This document shows positions 54,156 through 63,732 of a stretch of DNA of 64,000 nt, piece by piece. How positions within the stretch are numbered: position 1 is the first letter of the stretch; every line of letters begins with the position of its first letter. The DNA comes from JADLGH01 sp964586675 (lineage in GTDB: Bacteria; Desulfobacterota_D; UBA1144; Nemesobacterales; UBA2774), in NCBI GenBank assembly GCA_964586675.1, contig CAZPHQ010000006.1, positions 45,026-109,025 of the forward strand, given 5' to 3'. The notes under the pieces were generated by a model. It worked only from the letters and a program-made list of their open reading frames with translations, searched no databases and had not been told where the DNA came from. The translations under genes and the position numbers were made by a program.

Positions 54156-55178
54156 TTATGAGCCTTTTTTCGTCTGATAGATGGTGTCGAAAACCCCGCC
54201 GTCGGAGATGAATCTCTTGTGGGCCGCCTGGAAGTTCTCGGCGATTTCCGTGATGTTGAAGAGCTTGATATCCGGGAATCTGTCCCTGTACTTTTCGAGA
54301 ACCGCCTGGTTGCTCGGGCGGTAGTAATGCTTCGCTATGATTTCCTGTCCCTCGTCGGAGTAGAGGTATTCGAGATAGGCCTGCGCTGCGGCCCTCGTTC
54401 CTTTCCTGTCGACGTTGACGTCGACGAGCGTGACGTGCGGCTCGGCGAGAAGGCTTATCGGCGGATAAACGATCTCGAGCTCGCCGTTCGACTGCTGCAC
54501 CTGGAGATTGGCCTCGTTCTCCCAGGCTACGTTGACGTCGCCGATCTTCTTCTGGACGAACGTTGTGGTAGCGCCGCGCGCGCCGGAGTCGAGAACCGGA
54601 ACGTGCTGGTAGAGGCTCGTAACGTAATCGACCGCGTCCTGCTCCGAGCCTCCGCGGAGTACTACCGATCCCCAGGCCGCGAAGAAGGTGAGGTAGCCGT
54701 TGCCGGATGTCTTCGGGTTAGGCGTTATGACCTCGACGCCCGGTTTTACAAGGTCCTGCCAGTCTTTTATCTCTTTCGGGTTTCCCTTTCTCACGATGAA
54801 GACCAGCGTGGAAGTGTAGGGGAGGGACCTGTTCGGAAGCTCTTCCACCCATCCGTCCTTTATGAGCCCCTTCGACCTTATGGCGTCGGTGTCGATTATC
54901 GAGGCGATAGTTACGACGTCGGCGTCGAGGCCGTCGATAATCGCCCTCGCCTGCGAGCTCGAGCCGCCGTGGGATTGATCGATCTTAAGCTTCGTTCCCG
55001 TCTGTTTCTCGTAGAGCGGGATGAAGTGTGCGTTTATATCTCTCCAGAGCTCTCTTGTCGGGTCGTAAGATACGTTTAAAAGCGTCAGCTCTTCCTGAGC
55101 CGAGGCCTGAAAGGGCTTCCCGCCTATGCCGACGAGCAGGCCCAAAATCGCTATGAAAATCCCAATTCTCCTGATCAT
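54156..55178 (-). CDS. sbp: Sulfate-binding protein
   Basis: 340 residues from ATG 55178 behind GGAGG. The longer open frame upstream lacks a signal. The signal peptide (IGIFIAILGLLVGIGGKPFQASAQ) exports it to the periplasm. The mature part has LTLLNVSYDPTRELWRDIN, QSHGGSSSQARAIIDGLDADVVTIAS and TPNPKTSGNGYLTFFAAWGS, the standard sulfate-binding pocket of Sbp/CysP. It is the first gene of the sbp-cysT-cysW-cysA operon. The 405-base gap 55179-55583 upstream has no other gene and no riboswitch I recognise. Confidence 0.93.
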   Translation of the reverse strand: MIRRIGIFIAILGLLVGIGGKPFQASAQEELTLLNVSYDPTRELWRDINAHFIPLYEKQTGTKLKIDQSHGGSSSQARAIIDGLDADVVTIASIIDTDAIRSKGLIKDGWVEELPNRSLPYTSTLVFIVRKGNPKEIKDWQDLVKPGVEVITPNPKTSGNGYLTFFAAWGSVVLRGGSEQDAVDYVTSLYQHVPVLDSGARGATTTFVQKKIGDVNVAWENEANLQVQQSNGELEIVYPPISLLAEPHVTLVDVNVDRKGTRAAAQAYLEYLYSDEGQEIIAKHYYRPSNQAVLEKYRDRFPDIKLFNITEIAENFQAAHKRFISDGGVFDTIYQTKKGS

Positions 55179-55583
55179 GGTTGCAAATCCTCCGTTTTTG
55201 ATTTTTTTACCCTCCATGCCTTCTCTTGCTATGGAGATACAGCACTTGCCGGACTTCGCCGGCCCGATTCGAGCGTTCATCTTTATGTGTGCCCATGCAG
55301 CGCTGCGTAGGGGAGACCCGGTGTTTTTGTAACCAGATTCCCGGCATAAAGATTTCGCACAGTCATTTGCAATAAGCGTGCCGGATGAAAAATGTATTGT
55401 TTTGAGGAGTTTATTGAGAGAGCTGAAATCTTGCGGCGATTAAGTAGCCAGAGGGCTGGTCGGGGTGTGTACTTTTGAAACACATTATTGAGCTTCTATG
55501 GCTTTGCCAAAATAAATGCGCATGCGGTGGAAATCAAAAATTGTATAGCAGGGGGGAGAAAATGCCGGGCTATATATAACATG

Positions 55584-56480
55584 TTATCGATCATCTATTT
55601 TGGATATTCTGCCTCTATATGTACCTAAACAATAAATAAAAACAAAAAAGTTGTAAAAAAGCGTTGTTCTGTCTATCGTCTTGTTGGTGAATTTTATTAT
55701 ACCTCCGGGGAACCATCTAAGGACTGCATATGTCGCATTGAGAACCTCCGCCCTTCTTTCCTTGACGGTGGCTAATTTCAAGTCCGGATAAATCTTGTGC
55801 AGAAGTAATTGACCATATTCGTATCTTTTGGATTGTTTATAAAGTCCAATAATATCAATCCTGTGTTTATGATAAACTATTGCTCCGGGTATAAATTTAA
55901 TCTTAAATTCCGTCTGTTTCTGCATTCTCCACGAGATATCGGCATCCCCTCCTGAATATAAATATGGATTGAACAGTCCGATGATATCAAAAACCTCTCT
56001 TCTATAAGCGGAATTAGCTGTTGCCGTATATGGCATGTAAGAATGATTAAGCACACCGGACTGGTTTAATATTCCGTAGCGATCCGAAAATTTTTCTACC
56101 ATCGTATTGGGTTCATAAGATAGTATCTCACCCCCGAAACAGCCGATTGTATAGTCGTCCCAGTATTTTGTGAGATTACTTAACCAATCAGCCGATACTA
56201 TACAATCTGAATCTGTAAAGGCGAGGAGATCACCCTTCGCCTTGGCTATTCCTGTATTTCGCGCCTGGTAAGAACTTTGTATAGTAGTTTCATAAAGCAG
56301 GGTTACATCATAATTTTTCGCAATGCGGTCGCTGCCGTCATTTGAACCGTTATCGACGACAATTACTTCAAACTGATCTTTCGGATAGTTTAGTCTCTGG
56401 ATTGAATCCAGACAGAGGGCAATGGTAGAAGCCGCATTGTAAACCGGGATTATTACTGAAACTGTGGGCAATTTCGACAT
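55584..56480 (-). CDS. GT2 glycosyltransferase
   Basis: 298 residues, GT-A fold. Motifs are SVIIPVYNAASTIALCLDSI, VDNGSNDGS, ARNTGIAKAKGDLLAFTDSDCIV (metal DSD) and the acceptor-side GGDADISWRM. A hydrophobic C-terminal part suggests membrane contact. It likely adds one sugar to a lipid-linked surface polysaccharide. AT-richer than the core genes. It is last in a minus-strand run of glycosyltransferases. Confidence 0.87.
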   Translation of the reverse strand: MSKLPTVSVIIPVYNAASTIALCLDSIQRLNYPKDQFEVIVVDNGSNDGSDRIAKNYDVTLLYETTIQSSYQARNTGIAKAKGDLLAFTDSDCIVSADWLSNLTKYWDDYTIGCFGGEILSYEPNTMVEKFSDRYGILNQSGVLNHSYMPYTATANSAYRREVFDIIGLFNPYLYSGGDADISWRMQKQTEFKIKFIPGAIVYHKHRIDIIGLYKQSKRYEYGQLLLHKIYPDLKLATVKERRAEVLNATYAVLRWFPGGIIKFTNKTIDRTTLFYNFFVFIYCLGTYRGRISKIDDR

Positions 56481-56571
56481 GATCTTTATATTCGGACTCG
56501 TTTAATTGATTCGATTGATAAAATTACAATTACATTCCATGTATGCTTATCTTGAATCACTGAAGCATGTA

Positions 56572-57393
56572 TTAAACATATATACAGGCCGTATCCAGAT
56601 GATGACTTCGAGTTAGTTTAATATACATCGTAGCGCCTCTTGAGTTTTTCATATATACATGACTTGGGCAAGCTGGCATTTTGTCAATCTCGTTCAATCT
56701 CCACATTTCGTTGTAAAGGTCTATCGCATGTGAGCGATATAGAATCAGTTTTATTTGCTCCTTCAAATTGACCGGAAATGAATTACTTATGAACCTATAC
56801 CAGTATTGCCATTCAACGGTGGAGAATGTGCCAAAATCCGCCACTGAGCTCTGTAACTCGAATTTTTTGATAGCGTCCTCGAAAAATTTTGGTCCGATCT
56901 CACCCCAAGGATTTCTTTGCTGTTTCTACTGCTTGTAGCTTCATATGAATATTCTAAAATTTCTGAGCATGGAGGCGCTTTGATTACAAAGCATCAACCA
57001 TGGAAGTCCTTGATTTGAAAACCCAGGAACCTGCGCTCCCACTCCCCGCAAAAACGTAATCCTGAGTAAAAATGAATGGTTTCAGGCTTATTATATCCAT
57101 ATCCACCCAGAAATTACCTTTCTCATAAACCAGTTTATATCCGAAGATGTTTGAAAATCCCGCATAAGTGTTCCGGTCCTTATATTTAAATATCAAAGTC
57201 CGAGGGAATTATCGTATTGACATCCATTCAGTATAGTACACTTGGGGGCATTATCTATTTCTTCGTATGTTTATAGATGAAAAATATGGCCATTTTTTAA
57301 GAATGATGATATGCAGAGCCGCTCCATAATAGTCAGGGTCTTACCCACCCATAGACTTTGTATGATCGGCGGCGAGCTTTCTTCAGGGCCCAT
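56572..57393 (-). pseudogene. Decayed copy of the DXD glycosyltransferase
   Basis: Read on the minus strand from ATG 57393, pieces in different frames match the intact gene at 57683-58462: IIQSLW then MERLCISSFLKNGHIFHL followed by a stop; then FKYKDRNTYAGFSNIFGYKLVYEKGNFWVDMDI (57200-57080), with the DXD kept; then NPWGEIGPKFFED and a C-terminal part with LYNEMWRLNEIDK (near 56700). At least one stop and two or three frameshifts break it. It is AT-rich and lies directly downstream of its intact relative. Confidence 0.85.
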
Positions 57394-57682
57394 ACAGCAA
57401 AAATTATACTATAGTTCGGGTCTAATATAGTGGTGGTATTTGAAGCAATGAGCCTTGGCTGCCCCGGACGCGGGAAAGGGTTAGAATATCTCTAAAATCT
57501 TTTATAAATTTGTAATCTCATCAATCCACGTCGTCTCGGCCGGTGCCGGCTATTCATGAAACGCTCGATTTACGTTTACAAAATAAATCTTCCGATAAAT
57601 GGATTATCACGCGGCGCCTGAATTAGTCACCCGGTGTTGTGCGTATCGATTCGATAGTTTTATTAGGGGGAGTGCCCTACAT

Positions 57683-58462
57683 TTATGAATTTTCAAGGTA
57701 CTTTTTCTTAAGCCTTTCATAAATACTGAACCTAGGAAATTTCTCGTTCTTATTGATGCTGCTTTCGCGCCACATTTCGTTCCAGAGATGAACTGACAGG
57801 CTCCCCCGGAGGAGCATGTTCGCCTGTTCCAGGCAGGAGACGATAGGCGAGCCGCTGACAACCTTCTTCCAGTCGTTGTAGACGATTGGACAGTAAACAT
57901 CGGCTGCCGCAACATACTTTTCGAGGTTGAATTTGTTCAACCCGACTTCGAGAAGCCCGGGGCCGATGTCGCCGAAATTAAGCTCTTTCGGATTTCGCTT
58001 GATGGATTCTTCGTAGCAGTAATTCATGACTTCCGCGCCGGGAGGAGTCTTGATAACGCAGCTTTCTATCCAGAACGGTATGAGATCGCCTCCGTCCGCT
58101 TTGACTCTCTTCGACTTGGCGAAAACGTAATCGCTTTCAGATGTGAAGGGCTTTAGGCATACGACGTCCGTGTCGACCCAGTAGTTCCCTCTTTCGAAGA
58201 GAAGCTTGTATCTGAAGACATTGGAGAATCCGGCGTAGGTGTCGCGGTCTTTATATTTGAAGATCCTGTCGGAGCCAATTATATCGCCGGCATCCTTTAT
58301 GACCGCTCCCTCGGGAACTTTCGTGACGTCGTTATAGGTGTAGAGGTGAAACTCGTGTCCGTTCCGGAGAAACGAGGCGATGCAGAGGCGCTCCATTACG
58401 GAGAGCTCGCCCCCGATCCAGAGGCTTTGAATTATCGGTAATGTCTTCGAATCGACGTTCAT
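57683..58462 (-). CDS. Capsule-type DXD glycosyltransferase
   Basis: 259 residues, related to GT32-like glycosyltransferases with a DXD sugar-binding motif. The key segment is YAGFSNVFRYKLLFERGNYWVDTDVVCLKP, with DTD at 97-99. The N-terminus IIQSLWIGGELSVMERLCIASFLRNGHEFHLYTY is typical. It follows the GT4 gene by 9 bases, so the two are cotranscribed. It adds a hexose in surface polysaccharide assembly. A broken relative lies downstream. Confidence 0.85.
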   Translation of the reverse strand: MNVDSKTLPIIQSLWIGGELSVMERLCIASFLRNGHEFHLYTYNDVTKVPEGAVIKDAGDIIGSDRIFKYKDRDTYAGFSNVFRYKLLFERGNYWVDTDVVCLKPFTSESDYVFAKSKRVKADGGDLIPFWIESCVIKTPPGAEVMNYCYEESIKRNPKELNFGDIGPGLLEVGLNKFNLEKYVAAADVYCPIVYNDWKKVVSGSPIVSCLEQANMLLRGSLSVHLWNEMWRESSINKNEKFPRFSIYERLKKKYLENS

Positions 58463-58471
58463 GTTTTAAAC

Positions 58472-59656
58472 CTATGATCTCCTATGACGCGCCGGAGCCG
58501 AGAGCATTTTTTCCGCGAAGCCGAGAATGCGCTCAGCCCTCTTGTCCCAAGTGTAGTATTGTACATCCTTATAGGCTTCCGCGGAAAGCCGCTCGCCCAA
58601 ATCCGGATCTTCCAACAGCCTTTTTATCGCGCCGCTGAAAGAGGACGCATTGCCCGGCTCCGCGAGAAGGCCGTTGACGCCGTCTTTCACGACGGCCTTC
58701 ACCGAGGGAAGCGCCGAGGCCACGAACGGCCTTCTCGACGCCATGTACTCGAAGAGCTTGAGCTGGGAACCCATGACCGTATGGTCGGGGTGGTCGGTGG
58801 TGGGAAGAATCAGCACGTCGGCGGCATAAAAATAATCCTTGAGGACAGCCTGGGATAAGTGCCCCGTCAGCCGGATATTGCCGAGCTTCCTGGCGGCGCA
58901 TGTCTCTTTCAGGGCTTCGACATCTTTCTCCCATCCGCCGACGAGAATGAAATCGCACGAGGGCATCAGCGCGGCTGTGTCGAGTATGGTCCCAGAGCCT
59001 TTTCTTTCATAGAGATGTCCGACGTAGGTTACCAGCGGGCGTCTCGTGTCGAGGTTCAGGATTTTTCGGGCTTCGTCTTTCGTTTTATAGGGCTGGAAGC
59101 TGCCCAAATCGACGGCGTTCTGCTCGACGAGTATTTTATCGGGCGAGAGGCCACCGCCCACCGCTATATCGCCAAGGGTAGTTGTAGTTGCAACGAGTCC
59201 TATGAGGTTCGAATAAACTCCGATGTCCTGAAAAAAGCGCTCGTCGAGCGTCGTGTGGTGCTCCCATATAACAGGAAGCCCCGTCTTGAGCAGTATCTCG
59301 ATCCCGGCGAACGTCCGCGCGTAGATGAGCGAGGGCGATTTCATCATGCAGTATAGCGCGGCAAGCCTGTAATAGAAGACGCCCCCGCAGTAGTGCTCAT
59401 CCAAGGAATACCTTTTGGCCCAGCGGGCAGGAATCCGCGTTATCCGGAACGCGTTATGAAGCCCGTACGAGTCCCGGAGCGCCGGATTTCTTCGGGTAAT
59501 TATCGACAGGAGGTCGCCGGACGTTAACAGCTCGAAATTCGGTATCTTTTGCGAGAGGACTTCCGCCATCCTCATAATCTGCACCGTATGAGCGTATTGG
59601 GAAGGTATGCTCCCCGGCGAGATGTGGATCAACGACTTGATCAGAGGATATCGCAT
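58472..59656 (-). CDS. GT4 glycosyltransferase
   Basis: 394 residues, GT-B fold. Donor-site features are LVTYVGHLYERKGSGTILDTAALM, the sugar-nucleotide region LPTTDHPDHTVMGSQLKLFEYMASRRPFVAS and the following GVNGLLAEPG. The N-terminus LIHISPGSIPSQYAHTVQIMRMAEVL is an acceptor-side pattern. It is the first gene of the minus-strand polysaccharide run. The gap 59657-59928 upstream is AT-rich with no convincing gene. Confidence 0.87.
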   Translation of the reverse strand: MRYPLIKSLIHISPGSIPSQYAHTVQIMRMAEVLSQKIPNFELLTSGDLLSIITRRNPALRDSYGLHNAFRITRIPARWAKRYSLDEHYCGGVFYYRLAALYCMMKSPSLIYARTFAGIEILLKTGLPVIWEHHTTLDERFFQDIGVYSNLIGLVATTTTLGDIAVGGGLSPDKILVEQNAVDLGSFQPYKTKDEARKILNLDTRRPLVTYVGHLYERKGSGTILDTAALMPSCDFILVGGWEKDVEALKETCAARKLGNIRLTGHLSQAVLKDYFYAADVLILPTTDHPDHTVMGSQLKLFEYMASRRPFVASALPSVKAVVKDGVNGLLAEPGNASSFSGAIKRLLEDPDLGERLSAEAYKDVQYYTWDKRAERILGFAEKMLSAPARHRRS

Positions 59657-59928
59657 AAGAGTATTTTTTTATATCATGAATTAATAGCGAGATGCCGGAG
59701 AATTGTCAATATTATAGAGAATTCCATGTATTTCATGATTGGTTAATAGATTTAGAGCGATAAAAAGATTAAAAAACATAATTATTTTTTGTTAATTACG
59801 CATCGGATTAATAGCGTCGGGCAGATAATGCTCAGGAATCCGGGAATAGGCAGTATAATTTTAGTAGCTGGTATTAAAAGCCTATAGTGCCACTGCCCTG
59901 TAATACGAATGCCAGCCCGAGCTAAAAA

Positions 59929-60867
59929 ATGAACGATATGCGCAAAATATCCCATTCGGTTTATAAAGAAAAACTGCCCGAGAATCCCCAGACCTTTACT
60001 CAAAAATTAAGATGGAAGATGAAGCACGACCGCAGACCGATACTGACCTTGACGGCGGACAAGTACCAGGTCACTCGGTACCTCGAAGAAAGAGGATTCG
60101 GTAATCTGCTGAAGAAGCTCTACTTTGTAACGGACAAGCCGGACGAGATACCGTTCGACGCCCTTCCTGACCGCTACGTGATTAAATCCAATCATAATTC
60201 CGGAGATGTAATAATAATAGATAACAACTTCGATCTGGTCAGCAAAGCCCCCGTCGGCAGAGAAGAAGTTATTTCCAGGTGTTACAATTTTTTACACAAG
60301 CGGCATTTCAATGAGCTTAATGAATGGGCGTATCAAAACATAAAACCTTTAATATTGATCGAGGAGTTCCTTGCGGACGAGAAGGGATTGCCAGAGGTCG
60401 ATTACAAGTTCCTCTGCTTCGGCGGGAAGCCGAAGATCGTGGAAGTGATAGAAAACAGGTTCAGTGATTTCACCGACAGCTATTTTGACATGAGCTGGAA
60501 GCCGCTTCATTTTACGTGGTCCGACTGGCCGGGGGAAAAGGGAGCGCCGGCCGGGCAGAACGTCCAGAAGCCGTCGAATTTCGACGAGATGAAAGAGATC
60601 GCTGAAGCGCTCAGCAGGCCCTTCGATTTCGTGAGGGTGGACCTTTACAACGTTTCGGGCAAGATATATTTCGGAGAGTTCACGCATTACCCCGCTGCCG
60701 GTATAGGCGAGATAGAGCCCAAGTCGTTCGATTCTTACATCGGGAAGATGTGGACCCTCCCGGATAGAGACGACGTCAGGGATAATTCCTTCGTAAGCCG
60801 CCTTAAGGAAAAATTCGTATTTTTCCGGAGATACTACGCATACGCGATAACCTGGATGATCCCCTAG
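59929..60867 (+). CDS. TupA-like ATP-grasp protein
   Basis: 312 residues of the TupA-like ATP-grasp family (teichuronopeptide type). Signatures are TADKYQVTRYLEERGFGNLLKKLYFV, DALPDRYVIKSNHNSGDVIII (nucleotide loop), LIEEFLADEKGLPEVDYKFLCFGGKPK and RVDLYNVSGKIYFGEFTHYPAAG with the metal acids. Relatives add amino acids to sugars of surface polymers by forming amide bonds. It lies among polysaccharide genes and is divergent from the GT4 gene. Confidence 0.87.
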   Translation: MNDMRKISHSVYKEKLPENPQTFTQKLRWKMKHDRRPILTLTADKYQVTRYLEERGFGNLLKKLYFVTDKPDEIPFDALPDRYVIKSNHNSGDVIIIDNNFDLVSKAPVGREEVISRCYNFLHKRHFNELNEWAYQNIKPLILIEEFLADEKGLPEVDYKFLCFGGKPKIVEVIENRFSDFTDSYFDMSWKPLHFTWSDWPGEKGAPAGQNVQKPSNFDEMKEIAEALSRPFDFVRVDLYNVSGKIYFGEFTHYPAAGIGEIEPKSFDSYIGKMWTLPDRDDVRDNSFVSRLKEKFVFFRRYYAYAITWMIP

Positions 60868-60889
60868 CAGTGTGGAAACGGCATTCGGC

Positions 60890-60912
60890 CTAGTCCGTGA
60901 ATCCCGGACTAG
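60890..60912. terminator. Hairpin between convergent genes
   Basis: A perfect 8-bp stem CTAGTCCG/CGGACTAG with a 7-base loop. It overlaps the stop codon of the SGNH gene at 60909 and lies 22 bases after the ATP-grasp gene. No T run follows. Confidence 0.45.
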
Positions 60913-62051
60913 TCACCCGCATTCCGGCCGCCATCTTTCTCGCCTCGCTCTCCCGCCGTCATTTCTTCCCGTATTATCGGGGCGAGCGTATCGGCAAAGA
61001 AATTCGCCATCTTCTCGTTTCCTTCGGAAGTCATGTGAATCGAATCCAGGAATAAATCCTTGTTCTCAAGACCGTATTCATAATATTCGATGAGAGGAGT
61101 GTCGTATTCTTCGGCCAGCTCCCTTACGGCGGCGTTGTTCTGGCCGATGCCCTCTGCCCAGAGCGCCTCGGGCATGTGCTCGTTCCAGTCGGGGGCGTCG
61201 TCGTCGATGGCGAATGTCGACAGCACGATGGGTATACCCCTGGCCTTGGCGACGTCGATGATGTACGACAGGTTTCTCTTGTAGATCGCGGAAGACGTTT
61301 TGTTGAAATTCTCTATGCGCCCGCTTTCTTCCGCAGGCAGGTTTTCGAATTTCCAGGTGTGCGAAAGAAGCGTGGTGTTCGGATAATGAAGGCTCGCCTT
61401 GAAGCCGGAAACGGCTATCCGGTAGAGAAGGAATCTCGACAGGAAGGGCGGCTTGTAATCCGGTATCTTCCGGAAGTGATAATAATCTCCGGTGTAATCT
61501 TTGAACATCCGGGGCGGGAGGTCGTTGTAGCCTTCGTAAAAAATCACCATATCGGGATCGAGCGGCACTACTTTCAAAAGGAACCTCGAAAGACTTTCCG
61601 CCGTCGTCGCGCTCACGAGCCCGGCGTTTATAACCTCGATTTTGTCCGTGCCGAGACGCTCCTGCAAAATCTCTTCGAGGAAATAAGGGTAGGTTCCATC
61701 TTCCTCGAGCCCGATGCCGTAGGTCGTCGAGCCTCCGAGCGCGACTATCCTGTAGGTGCCCGGCGCCTTGGTCTCGCTGAACTCCTTTCCCCTGAAGCCG
61801 TAAGAATTTATCGTAACCTCGCCGGGTATGCCGTAACCGGGCTTCATGTCGTAGGCAGTATATGGATGCGCATAGTAGAGCCCTTCGCCTGTTTTGACGT
61901 CGAACGGTGTGTATGCACTATTGATAGCTTTAAAAAAGCCGGGGAAGTAGCCGAGCCTCTCTATAAGGCGAAGCCCGACCTCCATGCAGACGAGCGTGAA
62001 TACGAGCGATGCGGCTAGCAGGAGAACGTGAACTGTTCCGATCTTTTTCAT
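60909..62051 (-). CDS. SGNH-hydrolase-like protein, membrane-anchored
   Basis: 380 residues from ATG 62051 (the longer open frame upstream lacks a signal). One N-terminal helix (VHVLLLAASLVFTLVCMEVGL) leads to a periplasmic SGNH domain. Block I is LGGSTTYGIG, block III EGYNDLPPR, and the last block DSIHMTSEGN keeps the DxxH dyad. It probably acetylates or deacetylates the polymer made by the neighbouring glycosyltransferases. It differs from the SGNH protein at 12650, in which that Asp is missing. Confidence 0.83.
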   Translation of the reverse strand: MKKIGTVHVLLLAASLVFTLVCMEVGLRLIERLGYFPGFFKAINSAYTPFDVKTGEGLYYAHPYTAYDMKPGYGIPGEVTINSYGFRGKEFSETKAPGTYRIVALGGSTTYGIGLEEDGTYPYFLEEILQERLGTDKIEVINAGLVSATTAESLSRFLLKVVPLDPDMVIFYEGYNDLPPRMFKDYTGDYYHFRKIPDYKPPFLSRFLLYRIAVSGFKASLHYPNTTLLSHTWKFENLPAEESGRIENFNKTSSAIYKRNLSYIIDVAKARGIPIVLSTFAIDDDAPDWNEHMPEALWAEGIGQNNAAVRELAEEYDTPLIEYYEYGLENKDLFLDSIHMTSEGNEKMANFFADTLAPIIREEMTAGERGEKDGGRNAGD

Positions 62052-62083
62052 TTCGAGGCCCGGCGGTCCGCTCAGGTTAATTG

Positions 62084-62108
62084 CGGGCGTCCGATTCCCG
62101 GACGCCCG
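62084..62108 (-). terminator. Hairpin after the MoeB-like gene
   Basis: A perfect 10-bp stem CGGGCGTCCG/CGGACGCCCG with a 5-base loop, 30 bases after the stop of the gene at 62139. It lacks a T run. The stem is nearly identical to the one at 13837-13866. Confidence 0.5.
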
Positions 62109-62138
62109 GTACAATCATATACTGTTTAAAGAGAAGTC

Positions 62139-63287
62139 TTAATATCTCGGCATGTCGGGGTCGAACTTTTCGGCCCACTCGTCGATGCCGCCTTTTAAGT
62201 TCTTAACTTTCTTAAAGCCCATGGTCCTGAGGAGCTTCGTCGCGCGGAGGCTCCTTCCGCCGGAGTGGCAGTGGATTACGATATCGTCCGCCGTGTCGAG
62301 CTCGTTCACCCTTTCGGCGAGCTCGCCGAGGGGTATCAGTTTCGCGCCTTCGAGATTGCATATCTCGTACTCGTGGGGCTCTCTCACGTCGATAACGACG
62401 ACGTTGCCGTTCTTCGTCCGAAGCTCGTTGAAATCCTCGACGGATATTTCGAGGTCGTCGCTCTGGGAGAAGTCTTCGGCTTCGCCCCTTCCGAGCCCGC
62501 AGAATTCTTCATAATCGATGAGCGCCGTTATGGTCGGGTTCTCACCGCAGACTGGGCACGACGGGTCTTTTCTCAGCTTGAGCACGCGCGGCTCCATTTC
62601 GAGAACGTCGATAAATAAAAGCCTCCCGATAAGCGGCGTTCCCTTGCCGAGTATGAGCTTTACAATCTCCGACGCCTGGAGCGTGCCCACGACGCCCGGG
62701 AGAATCCCGAGAACGCCGCCCTCTGCGCAGCTCGGTACGAGCCCGGGGGGAGGGGGCTCCGGGTAAAGGCAGCGGTAGCAGGGCCCTTTCTTCGCGTCGA
62801 AAACGCTTACCATTCCCTCGAAGCGGAATATGCTTCCGTAAACACTCGGCTTCCCTAAGAGTACGCAGGCGTCGTTTACGAGATAGCGCGTCGCGAAGTT
62901 GTCCGTGCCGTCGACGATTATGTCGTAGTCCTTGAATATCCCGAGCGCGTTTTCAGAAGTCAGCCTCTCGTTGTACGTTACTATGTCTATATCAGAATTG
63001 AGCTCTAAAGCCCTGTTCTTCGCCGATTCCACCTTGAGCTCGCCGAGGGTCTCTTCGCTGTGAATTATCTGCCTCTGGAGGTTACTGAAGTCTACGACGT
63101 CGAAATCCAAGATCCCGAGACGCCCGACACCCGCGGCTGCGAGATAGAGTATGAGCGGCGATCCGAGCCCGCCCGCGCCTATACATAATACTTTGGCGTT
63201 CTGGAGCTTTTCCTGCCCCTCGACGCCCACTTCCGGCATTATGAGGTGCCGGGAATATCGCCTTATCTGCTCGTTAGTCAAAGCCAT
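62139..63287 (-). CDS. moeB: MoeB/ThiF-type adenylyltransferase with rhodanese domain
   Basis: 382 residues. The N-terminal E1-like domain has the ATP loop IGAGGLGSPL (36-45) and RQIIHSEETLG. The zinc Cys pairs are YRCLYPEP (CYRC) and CPVC. A C-terminal rhodanese domain (about 275-375) has the active Cys in IHCHSGGRS. It adenylates a sulfur-carrier protein (MoaD or ThiS type) and passes sulfur from the rhodanese site, serving molybdopterin, thiamine or cysteine synthesis. The exact pathway cannot be fixed without its partner. It stands alone. Confidence 0.88.
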   Translation of the reverse strand: MALTNEQIRRYSRHLIMPEVGVEGQEKLQNAKVLCIGAGGLGSPLILYLAAAGVGRLGILDFDVVDFSNLQRQIIHSEETLGELKVESAKNRALELNSDIDIVTYNERLTSENALGIFKDYDIIVDGTDNFATRYLVNDACVLLGKPSVYGSIFRFEGMVSVFDAKKGPCYRCLYPEPPPPGLVPSCAEGGVLGILPGVVGTLQASEIVKLILGKGTPLIGRLLFIDVLEMEPRVLKLRKDPSCPVCGENPTITALIDYEEFCGLGRGEAEDFSQSDDLEISVEDFNELRTKNGNVVVIDVREPHEYEICNLEGAKLIPLGELAERVNELDTADDIVIHCHSGGRSLRATKLLRTMGFKKVKNLKGGIDEWAEKFDPDMPRY

Positions 63288-63567
63288 TTATATCTACCGT
63301 CCTTTTTGTTCAGAGTGAAAAATAAAGCTAATACAGAACAATCGAGTTTTCAACCTGAGGCGCCCCGCCGCGCCGTCTTCGGGAATTTTCACACAATTTT
63401 ATTTTGCCCCTTACGCTCCGTTAACAATTGTGTATACTAGTTCCCAGGATTTAGTACGTTTTGAAGATTTAGATTCATTCTCTTAGTTGTTTTGAACGTT
63501 TAGATTCATTCAATAAGTAGATGGATTCTCCTTCCAACCGTATTACAAATTCCTGGTCTAAAGCCCT

Positions 63568-63629
63568 TTGACATGATTTTTAAAAATTTGTTTTTATGTC
63601 CTTGACAACGGTTTTAGATGATTTATATT
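63568..63629 (+). promoter_or_regulatory. Tandem rRNA promoters
   Basis: Two TTGACA boxes. The first (63568-63573) is paired with TTTTAT (63592-63597). The second (63602-63607), with a 16-base spacer, has TATATT (63624-63629). Together they look like P1 and P2 of the rRNA operon. The rest of 63288-63567 holds no gene. Confidence 0.65.
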
Positions 63630-63649
63630 ATTGGTCCCTTAAGCAAAAT

Positions 63650-63672
63650 ATCTGAAACAAGATATTTCAGAT
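63650..63672 (+). promoter_or_regulatory. Hairpin in the rRNA leader
   Basis: A perfect 8-bp stem ATCTGAAA/TTTCAGAT in the leader RNA, followed by CTTTGAAAGTTGAATAG, a boxA-like element. It is likely a processing or antitermination signal of the rRNA operon. Confidence 0.5.
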
Positions 63673-63732
63673 CTTTGAAAGTTGAATAGCAGATAAGCGG
63701 GCGAAGAAGAGCAAGCAATCCTTTCATAAAAT

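Noticed and set aside
55179..55420. A cobalamin- or SAM-type riboswitch upstream of the sulfate-binding protein gene
   Set aside because: Some hairpins can be drawn on the minus strand, but none of the conserved core motifs of known riboswitches line up. A short upstream frame with two Cys codons runs into the gene without a stop, so it is not a leader peptide.
59782..60003. A 73-codon minus-strand frame in the AT-rich gap before the ATP-grasp gene
   Set aside because: It overlaps the start of a well-supported gene and has no ribosome site or recognisable pattern.
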